This document shows, piece after piece, positions 33,180 through 41,781 of a stretch of DNA of 64,000 bases; position 1 is the first letter of the stretch, and every line of letters begins with the position of its first letter. Below the pieces are notes generated by a model. That model searched no databases, was not told where the DNA came from, and saw only the letters and a program-made list of their open reading frames with translations. The position numbers and the translations under genes are program-made. Location: positions 3,596,001 through 3,660,000 of the forward strand of contig NZ_CP080521.1 of the NCBI RefSeq assembly GCF_019468565.1, read 5' to 3'. The DNA comes from Pseudonocardia sp. DSM 110487. Its GTDB lineage: Bacteria > Actinomycetota > Actinomycetes > Mycobacteriales > Pseudonocardiaceae.

Positions 33180-34727
33180 TCAGGCGCTCACGGTGGCCGC
33201 GCCATCGGGCTCGTCCGCGGGCACCTTGGCTGGCGGCACGTGCCGCAGCAGGGTGATCGCGAGCAGCGCCGCGCCCGCGACCAGCACCGCCGCCACCACA
33301 CCGGCCACGTTGAGCCCGCTGGTGAACGCCTCCCGCGCTGTTGCCGCCAACGACTGCGCCGCGTCGCCGGGCAGCGCGGAAGCCTCGTTCAGCGCGCCCG
33401 ACAGCGAGTCCGCGGCCTGGGCGGACAGGCCGGACGGCACCGTGGCGTGGTAGACGGCCGTGCCGATGCTGCCCATCACCGCGATGCCGAGCGAGACGCC
33501 CAGGTCGATGGAGGTGGAGCTGACCGCCGACGCGGCGCCCTGCTTCTCCTGCGGCGTAGCCGACATCACCAGGTTGGTTGTCAACGCCATCGTCGGCGCG
33601 ATGCCCGGGTAGAGCAGGTAGAACCCGGTGATGAGCATCGGCAGCCCGGCGACGCTTTCGACCTGGGTCAGCACGATGTACCCGGCCATCGAGAACAGCG
33701 CGCCGACGGCCACCACGTACGCCGGCCGAACCTTTCGCGCCACGATCGGCGACAGCGTCGACACCACCACCAGCATCACCGCGGCGGGCAGGATCCACAG
33801 TCCCGCCGCCAGCGGCGACAGCCCGGCCACCTGCTGGAGGTACTGGGTGAACAACAGGTAGATGCCGCCGAGCGCGATGGCGGACAGCAGCCACACGCCC
33901 AACGCGCCGCTGAACGAGCGGCTCCGGAACAGCCGCATGTCGAGCAGCGGGGTATCCAGGCTGAGCTGCCGGCGGACGAACAGAACCCCGAATGCGATGC
34001 CGACCAGCGTCGCCACCACGGCCGTCACGGTCAGCCCCGACTTGGCGTAGTCCTTGACCCCGTAGACGAACGGCAGCAGCGCGGCCATGGACAGCAGCAC
34101 GCTCAGCACGTCCGGCATCCGCTGCCCGGCAGCGTCCGGCGCCTTGTACTCCGCCACCAGCAGCGGTGCCAGGATCACGACCAGCGCCATCACCGGCACG
34201 CCGATCAGGAGCGCGGCGCCCCACCAGAACGCCTCCAGCAGCAGCCCGCCGAGCAGCGGGCCGAGCGCGACGCCGACCGACACCGAAGCGGCCCACATCC
34301 CGACCGCCGTCGCCCGCTGCCGCGGGTCCTTGAACATATTGGGGACCAGCGACAACGTCGACGGCATCACGGCCGCCGCCCCGACACCCATCAACGCGCG
34401 CGCCGCGATCAGCACCTCGATGTTCGGCGCGAACGCGGCGATCACCGAACCCACGCCGAACACGACCGCGCCGAGCAGCAGCACCCGCCGGCGGCCGACC
34501 CGGTCGCCGATGGTGCCCATGGCCACCAGGAGCCCGGCCATCGCGAACCCGTACACGTCGTTGATCCACAGCAGCTGGTCACTGCTGGGCCGCAGGTCGG
34601 CGGCGATGTGCGGCGTCGCCAGGAACAGCACGGTCTGGGCCACGAACAGCAGCGCGGTCGGCAGCAACAGCACGATGAGTCCGAGCCATTCCTTGGTTCC
34701 GGCCCGGTCACCGACTTCGACAGACAT
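33180..34727 (-). CDS. MFS drug exporter, DHA2 (14-helix) family
   Basis: A 515-residue protein with 14 predicted membrane helices. The DHA2 motifs are present: D-R-V-G-R-R-R-V-L-L-L-G in the first cytoplasmic loop (motif A), R-A-L-M-G-V-G-A-A-A-V-M-P (motif B) and G-P-L-L-G-G-L-L in helix 5 (antiporter motif C). It should export cationic or lipophilic compounds in exchange for protons. AGGGAAAGAATTACC precedes the ATG. It is divergent from the SARP regulator at 34,852 and adjacent to a broken TetR gene; a gap with SARP-type repeats separates it from the former. Confidence 0.93.
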   Translation of the reverse strand: MSVEVGDRAGTKEWLGLIVLLLPTALLFVAQTVLFLATPHIAADLRPSSDQLLWINDVYGFAMAGLLVAMGTIGDRVGRRRVLLLGAVVFGVGSVIAAFAPNIEVLIAARALMGVGAAAVMPSTLSLVPNMFKDPRQRATAVGMWAASVSVGVALGPLLGGLLLEAFWWGAALLIGVPVMALVVILAPLLVAEYKAPDAAGQRMPDVLSVLLSMAALLPFVYGVKDYAKSGLTVTAVVATLVGIAFGVLFVRRQLSLDTPLLDMRLFRSRSFSGALGVWLLSAIALGGIYLLFTQYLQQVAGLSPLAAGLWILPAAVMLVVVSTLSPIVARKVRPAYVVAVGALFSMAGYIVLTQVESVAGLPMLITGFYLLYPGIAPTMALTTNLVMSATPQEKQGAASAVSSTSIDLGVSLGIAVMGSIGTAVYHATVPSGLSAQAADSLSGALNEASALPGDAAQSLAATAREAFTSGLNVAGVVAAVLVAGAALLAITLLRHVPPAKVPADEPDGAATVSA

Positions 34728-34755
34728 GGTAATTCTTTCCCTCGCTCGAACCGCG

Positions 34756-34774
34756 CGGGCGGTTGGTCCGCCCG
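34756..34774. promoter_or_regulatory. Short inverted repeat upstream of the exporter gene
   Basis: CGGGCGG-ttggt-CCGCCCG, 29 bp upstream of the exporter start codon. On the exporter transcript it would form a hairpin in the 5' leader; it may also be a protein site. Confidence 0.4.
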
Positions 34775-34822
34775 TTGGGAACCACGGTGGCCGGTGCCGC
34801 TTCAGGGATCGTCCAGACCGAC

Positions 34823-34851
34823 TTCGGGTCGCCTTCGGGTACCGTTCGACC
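34823..34851 (+). promoter_or_regulatory. Three SARP-type heptamer repeats with 11-bp spacing
   Basis: TTCGGGT at 34823, TTCGGGT at 34834 and TTCGACC at 34845 repeat with an exact 11-bp period. SARP proteins bind direct heptamer repeats spaced 11 or 22 bp near the -35 region. The array ends at the base before the GTG of the SARP gene and about 100 bp from the exporter start. Confidence 0.6.
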
Positions 34852-37800
34852 GTGCGCTTCGGGGTGCTCGGCCCGCTCGCGGCATGGACCTCCGACGGCC
34901 GCCCGGTCCGGGTTCCCGAGTTGAAGGTCAGGTCGTTGCTCGCCCAGTTGGCGGTCGAGGCGGGCCGTGTGGTGCCCGCCGACCGGTTGATCGACCGCCT
35001 GTGGGGCGACCGGCTGCCCGCGAACCCCGCGGCCGCGCTGCAGACCAGGGTGTCCCAGCTCCGCGCCGCGCTGGACGACGCCGAGCCCGGCGCTCGGCGG
35101 CTCGTCGTCTCCCGCCCGCCCGGCTACCTGCTCGACGTCGCACCGGACGCGGTGGACGCCGGGCGGTTCGAAGCGCTACTCGCCGAAGCCGCCATGATCG
35201 GTGACCCGCGGGCGCGGGTCGCGGTGCTGGACGACGCGTTGGCGTTGTGGCGGGGTTCGGTGCTGGCCGACTTCGTCGACGAGGCATTCGCCCGGGAGGT
35301 CACGGCCCGGCTGGTCGAGATGCGCCTCACCGCGTGGGAGCAGCGGGCCGAGGCACGCCTGGAGTTCGGCGAGCCCGGGGTGCTGGCCGACGAGCTCGGC
35401 GACCTGGTGGCCCGCCACCCGCTGCGCGAACGCCTCCGAGCCGCCCACCTGCGCGCCCTGTACCAGGCCGGGCGGCAGGGCGAGGCACTGGCGGGCTACC
35501 GCGACGTGCGGGCCAGGCTGAGCGCGGAGCTCGGCGTCGAGCCGGGCCCGCGGCTGGCCGCGCTGCACCGCGCGATCCTGGAGCAGGACCCGTCGCTCGG
35601 CGGCGCGGTGGAGCCGCCGACGAACCTCCCGCACCTGCTCGGCGACCTGGTCGGCCGGGAAGCCGACCTCGGCGAGGTGCGGTCGCTGCTCGCGGCGGAC
35701 CGGCTGGTCACCCTCACCGGCCCGGGTGGCGTCGGCAAGACCCGCCTGGCACTGGCCATGGCCCGGGAGCTGGTCACCGAGTTCCCGGACGGCACCTGGC
35801 TGGTCGAGCTGGCCGCGCTGCCAGCGGGCGCGTCGCCGGACGAGGTGGCCGCGCTGGTCGCGGCGAGCGTGGGCATCCGCGACTGCGTCGTGACCGACCT
35901 GGCGGGCACGCTCGCCGAGGCGTTGCGCGCCAAGCGGATGTTGCTCCTGCTCGACAACTGCGAGCACGTCGCACCGGCCGCGGCGGAGCTGGCCGCGGGG
36001 CTGCTGCGCGCCGCCCCGGGGCTGCGGGTGCTGGCCACCAGCCAACGCCGGTTGGCCGTGACCGGTGAGCTGCTGTGGACCGTGCCGCCGTTGGCCGAGC
36101 CCAGCGCCGTCGAGCTGTTCACGGCCCGAGCGGCGGCGGGCGCGCCCGGTTTCACCCTCGACGCGGACAACGCCGACGCCGTCGCCGCGATCTGTCGCAG
36201 GCTGGACGGCATCCCGCTGGCACTGGAACTCGCCGCCACCAGGGTCCGCGCGTGGGGCGTGCACGAGGTACTGGCGCGGCTGGACGACCGGTTCCGCGTG
36301 CTGACCGCCGGGCCCAGTGACACGCCCGCCCGCCAGCGGACCCTGCGGGCGATGCTCGACTGGAGCTGGGAGCTGCTGACCGAGGCTGAGCGGACCGTGC
36401 TGCGCCGGCTGTCCGTGCACGTGGACGGGTGGACGTTGAGCGCGGCGGAGGCCGTGTCCGGCGGCGGCGGCCTCGACGTGCCGGACCTGCTGGCACGCCT
36501 GGTCGACCGCTCGCTGGTGGCCGCCCCCATCGCCGACCCGCCCCGATACCGGCTCCTGGAGTCGGTCGCCGAGTACGCCTCGGCGAAGCTGCGTGAGGCG
36601 GGCGAGGTCGCTGAGGTCGAGCGACGGCACCGGGACCACTACGCGCGGCTCGCCGCGACCGCCGACCCGCACCTGCGCGGACCCCGGCAGCGGCAGTGGC
36701 TGCGCCGGCTTGACGCCGAGGCCGCCAACCTGCGTGTCGCGATCGACCACGCGGCCCGCGACGGCGAGGCGTTGCCGCTGGTCGAGTCGTTGGCCTGGTA
36801 CTGGGTGCTACGCGGTCGGCTCGGCGAGGGGCGGCGGGCGCTGACCGCGGCGCTGGCAGCCGACCGTCCCGACGGCATTGCGGGCACGGTCCGGGTGTGG
36901 CACAGCGCGTTCAACCTGCTCATGGGCGTCGGGTCCGGGCTGGTGCCGCCGCCCGAGACAAGGCCGACCGGCGCGGAGGCCGCGGCCCGGCGGGCGCGGG
37001 CCGAGTGGTTCCTCGGTTTCACCGGCCTGGGCATGGGCGAGCTGAGCGTCGGCCACGACCTCGTCGCCGGGGCGCTGGCGGTGTTCGAGGACCAGGGCGA
37101 CCGGTGGGGCACAGCGGCCGCCCACGGCACGCTCGCACGGTACGCGTTGGCGCGCAGCGACCTGGACGCGATGGCCCGGCACGGCGAGCGCAGCATGGCC
37201 CTGTTCACCGAGGCGGGTGACCGGTGGGGGCAGCTCCACGCGACGTTCGGCCTCGGCACGCACGCGGAGGTCATCGGCGACTACGACCGCGCGGCCGAGC
37301 TGCACCGCGGCGGCCTGCGGATCGCCGAAGAGCTGGGCCTGAGCACCGAGGTGTCGGACAAGCTGTCCGCGCTCGGCCGGATCGCGGTGCTGACCGGCGA
37401 CCACGAGCAGGCCGACGAGCTGCACGAACGCGCCCGCGTGCACGCCGTCGCGCAGGGCTACACGATCGGCGAGGAGTTCGCCGATCTGGGCTTGGCGCTG
37501 AGCGCGCGGCGGCAGGGGCGGTTCGATGCGGCCGAGGCGTGGCTGCGCAGGTGGCTGGTCTACGACCGGCGGCTGGAGTCGGACATGGCGATCGCCCTCA
37601 TCCTCGCCGAGCTGGGCTTCATCGCCGAACAGCGCGGTGACGCCGAGGCCGCCTGCGCCCTGCACCTGGAAGGGCTGGCGGCGGCGCGCAAGGCGGCCGA
37701 CCCGCGTGCGGTGGCGCTGGCGCTGGAAGGGCTCGCCGGCGTGGAAGCGATCTGCGGCGCCCACGAGCGGGCGGCGCGGCTGCTCGGGGCCGCCGCCGCG

Positions 37801-37968
37801 CTGCGGGCACGGGTCGGCGCGCCGTTGCCGGCCGGTGAACGGGGGGACGTCGACCGGATCACCGCGACGTGCCGTGCGGCGGTGGGTGAGGACGCGTTCG
37901 CTTCGGCGTTCGACCACGGCCGAGTGCACGGCGAGTCCGAAGTGGACCTCCTCGTGGCCCACAGGTAG
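34852..37968 (+). CDS. SARP/AfsR-type regulator with BTAD, NB-ARC ATPase and TPR-like domains
   Basis: A 1038-residue protein. V-R-F-G-V-L-G-P-L-A-A-W opens the OmpR-like winged helix (to about 95). The BTAD with A-E-L-G-V-E-P-G-P-R-L-A-A-L-H-R ends near 245. The ATPase has Walker A G-P-G-G-V-G-K-T-R-L-A near 297 and L-L-L-L-D-N-C-E-H, and helical repeats fill the C-terminal 450 residues. The GTG at 34852 has no ribosome-binding site; it is immediately preceded by heptamer repeats, so the message may be leaderless. Divergent from the DHA2 exporter, which is the simplest target. Confidence 0.9.
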   Translation: MRFGVLGPLAAWTSDGRPVRVPELKVRSLLAQLAVEAGRVVPADRLIDRLWGDRLPANPAAALQTRVSQLRAALDDAEPGARRLVVSRPPGYLLDVAPDAVDAGRFEALLAEAAMIGDPRARVAVLDDALALWRGSVLADFVDEAFAREVTARLVEMRLTAWEQRAEARLEFGEPGVLADELGDLVARHPLRERLRAAHLRALYQAGRQGEALAGYRDVRARLSAELGVEPGPRLAALHRAILEQDPSLGGAVEPPTNLPHLLGDLVGREADLGEVRSLLAADRLVTLTGPGGVGKTRLALAMARELVTEFPDGTWLVELAALPAGASPDEVAALVAASVGIRDCVVTDLAGTLAEALRAKRMLLLLDNCEHVAPAAAELAAGLLRAAPGLRVLATSQRRLAVTGELLWTVPPLAEPSAVELFTARAAAGAPGFTLDADNADAVAAICRRLDGIPLALELAATRVRAWGVHEVLARLDDRFRVLTAGPSDTPARQRTLRAMLDWSWELLTEAERTVLRRLSVHVDGWTLSAAEAVSGGGGLDVPDLLARLVDRSLVAAPIADPPRYRLLESVAEYASAKLREAGEVAEVERRHRDHYARLAATADPHLRGPRQRQWLRRLDAEAANLRVAIDHAARDGEALPLVESLAWYWVLRGRLGEGRRALTAALAADRPDGIAGTVRVWHSAFNLLMGVGSGLVPPPETRPTGAEAAARRARAEWFLGFTGLGMGELSVGHDLVAGALAVFEDQGDRWGTAAAHGTLARYALARSDLDAMARHGERSMALFTEAGDRWGQLHATFGLGTHAEVIGDYDRAAELHRGGLRIAEELGLSTEVSDKLSALGRIAVLTGDHEQADELHERARVHAVAQGYTIGEEFADLGLALSARRQGRFDAAEAWLRRWLVYDRRLESDMAIALILAELGFIAEQRGDAEAACALHLEGLAAARKAADPRAVALALEGLAGVEAICGAHERAARLLGAAAALRARVGAPLPAGERGDVDRITATCRAAVGEDAFASAFDHGRVHGESEVDLLVAHR

Positions 37969-38229
37969 GGCGATGACTTGTTCGTGGGCCGGCTGACGGG
38001 AGTGGGCACGAGGGAACCGGGGTCGTGCAGCGGATGGGCGAGATCGACGACCCGACCGGAACGACCGCGCGAGCGGCACCACGAGGGGCAGGCAGCGGGC
38101 TCGATCCCCATTAACCGTGAAGGTCTGGACGGCGCCCGCAATTCATTCGAATGGCGCGCCCGCGCTGGTCGACCCTTGTTGACGGCCGGTATCGATGCCC
38201 ATGCCATCACTTGGCAGCACATCGATCGG

Positions 38230-38691
38230 TCAGGGCTGAGTAGCAATGCCGGCGTTCCGGCCGGGCGTCCAGACCGCCATCCGCTCGGAGAACTGGATGA
38301 ACTCCTCGGCGCGGCGGCTGAGACGGGCGGTATCGGACCATGCGACGACGACGCGGTACTCGGGCGCGGGCGGTGTGACGGGTTTGCAGATCAGTGGCAG
38401 CCCTTCGAGGCTGACGTCGATGGGCCAGTGCTGGACGAGCGTGGTGTATCCGGTGCCGCGGGCGACGAGCGACCGTACGACCTCGATGTTGGTGGACATG
38501 TGGGCGATGCGGATCGAGAGTCCGGCTTCCTCGATCATCTTGCGGGCGTTCTCCGGGCTCGGCGGCACGCCGTGGGCGATGAGGTCGTAGTCGGCGAGGT
38601 CGGCGATGGAGAGTGACGGGCGGCCGGCGAGTGGGTGGTCGGCGATCGCCACGAGGTAGCTCAGCTGGCGCAAGGAGAAGCTCGGGATCAT
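38230..38691 (-). pseudogene. LysR-type regulator with internal deletion removing the DNA-binding domain
   Basis: The frame begins like a LysR protein (M-I-P-S-F-S-L-R-Q-L-S-Y-L-V-A-I-A-D-H) but after 19 residues jumps straight to the middle of the ligand domain (A-D-H-P-L-A-G-R-P-S-L-S-I-A-D-L-A), continuing normally to P-E-Y-R-V-V-V-A-W-S-D-T-A. About 130-150 residues, including most of the HTH and the linker helix, are missing. Ala-Asp-His occurs on both sides of the join, so recombination across a shared GCCGACCAC is likely. The frame is intact (153 residues) but cannot bind DNA. Confidence 0.8.
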
Positions 38692-38787
38692 AAGCCCTCC
38701 TTGTCCGCCCATCACGAGCTCTCGATTCCCAGCCGCTGTAACGGGTGTCACGCTCATCGTAAGTCCAGTTCAGCGAGGTGAGGGATC

Positions 38788-39200
38788 ATGGCGGCACCCG
38801 TGCTCGACGTATCGCTCGACGATCTCGTCGCGGATCCTCGACGACCCGCTCACACCGCCGACTACGTCATCGTGCTCGAGGGTTTTGCGGTCGCAGCTGC
38901 GCGCCCTGCCGTCCCTGGCCGGTCCGTTCCCGCCCTTCGACCCCGACGGTGCGCCGGCAGACCCCGTCGTCCTCTTCATCGAGTGGCTGCGGAGCGCGAT
39001 CGATGCCGGTGTTCCGGAGCCGCACGCCACGACCCTCTCGACGGTCGATGGCGATGGTCGACCGTCTGTGCGCGCGTCCTGATCATCAAGAATGTGGACG
39101 ACAGGGGATGGCAGTTCGCCTCCAGCGCCGCCAGCACGAAGGGGTGCGAGCTCGCCGCCGGGCACCCTCGACACCGCTCGGTTGCAGACCGGCACCGGAA
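38788..39200 (+). pseudogene. Pyridoxamine-5'-phosphate oxidase-like protein, frameshifted and truncated
   Basis: Family sequence is spread over two frames. L-R-A-L-P-S-L-A-G-P-F-P-P-F-D-P-D-G-A-P through A-T-T-L-S-T-V-D-G-D-G-R-P-S-V-R is in one frame (38,885-39,076). The continuation V-L-I-I-K-N-V-D-D-R-G-W-Q-F-A-S-S-A-A-S-T-K-G is in the other. After K-G-x-E-L-A-A the FMN-binding C-terminal half is missing. The normal family is about 210 residues; less than 110 are recognisable here. Confidence 0.75.
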
Positions 39201-39223
39201 GCAGTACGTAGGCCGGCCGGCTT

Positions 39224-39664
39224 TCAGTCATTGATGTAGACCATGGACCGAACGGGATCGGAGTAGTCGACCACGACGTATCGGGAAGGATCCTCGTCGT
39301 GGGCCTCGAAGACCCCAGGACCAGGCTCGACGGTGCCGATGGTGCGGCCGTCGCCGATGTGCGCCGGGTACGCCAACGGATTCATCGGTGCCTCGAAGCG
39401 CGAGGCCCGGAGCAAGTCATCGACCGACTCTGGTGGTACGGCGATGGTGAAGTAGATCGACTTGTCCTGCCAGCAGCCGTACCCCACTCCGACCAGCTCT
39501 GCATCGGCTGTCAGCACGATGCCGGATCCAGCGAGGTGCTCGGGTATCCGCTCAGGCGGCGGCGCGCCACATGACACGATGCCACAGCCCGTAGCACCGG
39601 CCATGAGCAGAGCCGGAGCCAGCAGCGCAACCAGGCTGCGGCAGACTTGAAAGGAGAAGGACAT
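39224..39664 (-). CDS. Putative lipoprotein of unknown function
   Basis: A 146-residue protein. The N terminus has a signal peptide with a hydrophobic core (S-L-V-A-L-L-A-P-A-L-L-M-A-G) and a lipobox-like A-T-G-C, predicting lipidation at the Cys near residue 27. The mature part starts with a Cys/Pro-rich segment and has no family resemblance that I recognise; W-Q-D-K-S-I-Y-F-T-I-A-V-P is a typical beta strand. GTGAGGACC precedes the ATG at 39664; an earlier in-frame ATG would bury the signal peptide. Confidence 0.65.
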   Translation of the reverse strand: MSFSFQVCRSLVALLAPALLMAGATGCGIVSCGAPPPERIPEHLAGSGIVLTADAELVGVGYGCWQDKSIYFTIAVPPESVDDLLRASRFEAPMNPLAYPAHIGDGRTIGTVEPGPGVFEAHDEDPSRYVVVDYSDPVRSMVYIND

Positions 39665-40226
39665 GGTCCTCACGACCCGCCGCACAGCTGGCCGGTTGGG
39701 GTAGGCGAAGCGATCCACCCGCGACCCGTATGCCACCGCTACAGTGGCGCTCCGACCAGGCGCGCGCTGCTCGTTCCGGCGGACCGGCTCGGCTGGGCCG
39801 GCAGGAGACCGTCGTAACCAAGCCGAGCCGTGGCCTACATCCCGGCACCCCGCTCGTGTACGACGGGCCGGAGCACCACCTGCTGCAGGTCGAGCTCAGC
39901 GAGCAGCTCGGGGCGCTGCTGCACCTGCTCACCCTGCGGCAGCGGGAGGTGCTAGCGCTGCGTCGCCGGAGCACCGCGGCGATGGACGAGGTGCGCGCCG
40001 GCCTCCCCCGCCGCCGGGCCGAAGGCAAGCTCTGCTCCAAGCGTTCTACGTAATCACGGAGTCCCTCTCCGCCCTTCGGCGGAATTTCGCACCGTCGCAC
40101 CCGTTCCGCGTTACCCCAGGTAGCAGCCTGGCTATCCGCTGGCCGGGAGAAGGCGACGCGCAGTGCGCAGATCCACGTCCCCATGGTCGGTCCGGCGACG
40201 GCGGCGGGACTCCGCGAGGAGGAGCG
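39665..40226. other. Intergenic with a possible sigma-factor relic
   Basis: Around 39,870-39,970 (+) a frame reads L-S-E-Q-L-G-A-L-L-H-L-L-T-L-R-Q-R-E-V-L-A-L-R, like the start of sigma-70 region 4, but no following HTH is readable in the same frame and there is no region 2. The rest shows no recognisable gene. GAGGAGGAGCG at the right end is the ribosome-binding site of the MFS gene. Confidence 0.35.
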
Positions 40227-41720
40227 ATGACGACCGGGAGCTTCGAGGGCGACGCCGCTCAGAACGAGGAGCTGCTCGAGGCAGGCCGCGAAGGTCACCC
40301 GCTCGTCCCCTACAAGGCCCTGTGGTCGGTCCTGCTGCTCGGGTGGGTCGTCAGCTACGCCGACCGGACGCTGACGGGTCCGGTCATCGCGTGGATGATC
40401 CAGAACAAGGCGGGCTTCATCGGGGATGCCGCCAACCCGGCGACGCTGGGCGGGCTCGTCGGATCGATGTTCTTCCTGGGCTACATGCTGACGCAGTACC
40501 CGGGTGGGCGGCTGGGTGACCGCTTCGGTCATCGAGAGATGATCATCGTGTCGCTGCTGGCGGCCTGCGTGATGACGATCGTGTCGGGCCTGGTCGCGGG
40601 GCTCGTGGCGTTCGTCGCCGCCCGCGTGCTGACCGGCCTCGGTGAGGGCGTCTTCTACTCCAACGACCGCACTCTGATCATCAACCACACCCCGGTCTCG
40701 AAGCGGACGCTCGGGCTGGGCGTGGTGATCGCCGGCCTCTCCGTCGGCCTCACGGTGGGCATCATCTTCACCCCGATACTGATCAACTGGGGGACCTCGC
40801 TCGGGATGGGTGGTGGCGCCTGGAGGATGCCGTTCTTCGTCTTCGCCGCGTTCACGTTCGTCGTCATCGTGATCGCGTTCGCGTTCTTCCGGGCGAAGCT
40901 CGGCGGGGCGATGCGGCTCGCTCCGCCGTTCCTGCGGTTGCTGCTGTTCTCGGCGCCGACGTTCGTCGTGATCGTCGGACTGTTCCTGCTGGCCGAGACC
41001 CTCCGGTGGCCGGAGTGGCTCACCGCGTCCGGCGCCACGCTCATCGCGCTGATCTACATCCTGGTCATCGTGCGCGGGGTGCAGCGGTCCGGCCGCGGTC
41101 CGGCGTTGCTCAACCGGAACATCTGGTTGGTCTACATCGCCTACATCGCGATCCTGTGGAACCTGTGGTTCTTCAGCTTCTGGTCCGTGCAGATTGTCCG
41201 CGAGGCGGCGGAGAGCAGCCTGGTGGCGGCCGCATTGACCGCGGCGTTCAACGCAGGCGCCGGGATCCTCGGCTTCCCGGCCGGTGGATGGCTGGCCGAC
41301 TGGGCCGTCCGCACCGGCCGGGGCCGCAAGCCGCTCGCCCTGATCTGCACCGCGGTCTACTCGGTGCTCGTCCTGATCTTCGGATGGAGCATCTCCGGCG
41401 GCGAGCCGCCGTCGCTGGCGCTGCTGGGGCTGCTGCTGTTCACGTCGGGCGTCTTCTTCAACGCGCTGCAGCCGATCGTGCAGGGCATGACCGGGGACAT
41501 GGTGCCGGCGAGCGAGCGCGGCTCGGCCTTCGGGATGCTGAACCTGATCTCCGAGATCGGGGCCGTGCTGAGCCCCGTGGTGAGCGGGATCCTGCGTGAC
41601 GCCACCGGCAGCTGGGCGCCCGGGGTCTACGTGGCGGCCGGGATCATGATCGTTTCCTTCTTCCTCTACCTACCGGTCAAGGAGGCGCCCGCACACCACG
41701 AGGACCCGATTCCGGCCTAG
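40227..41720 (+). CDS. MFS transporter, anion:cation symporter-like (aromatic acid uptake)
   Basis: A 497-residue protein with 12 predicted helices. Motifs typical of the MFS loop 2-3 (G-G-R-L-G-D-R-F-G-H-R) and of the ACS/phthalate-permease branch (W-V-V-S-Y-A-D-R-T in helix 1) are present. It likely imports an organic acid with protons. GAGGAGGAGCG before the ATG at 40227 sets the start. The Rieske oxygenase gene follows after 61 bp and its reductase after that, so the transporter probably imports the substrate of that system. Confidence 0.85.
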   Translation: MTTGSFEGDAAQNEELLEAGREGHPLVPYKALWSVLLLGWVVSYADRTLTGPVIAWMIQNKAGFIGDAANPATLGGLVGSMFFLGYMLTQYPGGRLGDRFGHREMIIVSLLAACVMTIVSGLVAGLVAFVAARVLTGLGEGVFYSNDRTLIINHTPVSKRTLGLGVVIAGLSVGLTVGIIFTPILINWGTSLGMGGGAWRMPFFVFAAFTFVVIVIAFAFFRAKLGGAMRLAPPFLRLLLFSAPTFVVIVGLFLLAETLRWPEWLTASGATLIALIYILVIVRGVQRSGRGPALLNRNIWLVYIAYIAILWNLWFFSFWSVQIVREAAESSLVAAALTAAFNAGAGILGFPAGGWLADWAVRTGRGRKPLALICTAVYSVLVLIFGWSISGGEPPSLALLGLLLFTSGVFFNALQPIVQGMTGDMVPASERGSAFGMLNLISEIGAVLSPVVSGILRDATGSWAPGVYVAAGIMIVSFFLYLPVKEAPAHHEDPIPA

Positions 41721-41781
41721 CGGCCCGAGGGACCTGACCCGCACGCCACGAGAGAACGGGCCCATTGAGGAGACCGACGAC

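Noticed and set aside
39552..40688. A 378-codon minus-strand frame over the MFS gene start
   Set aside because: It overlaps the lipoprotein and MFS genes in the wrong frames and shows no domain.
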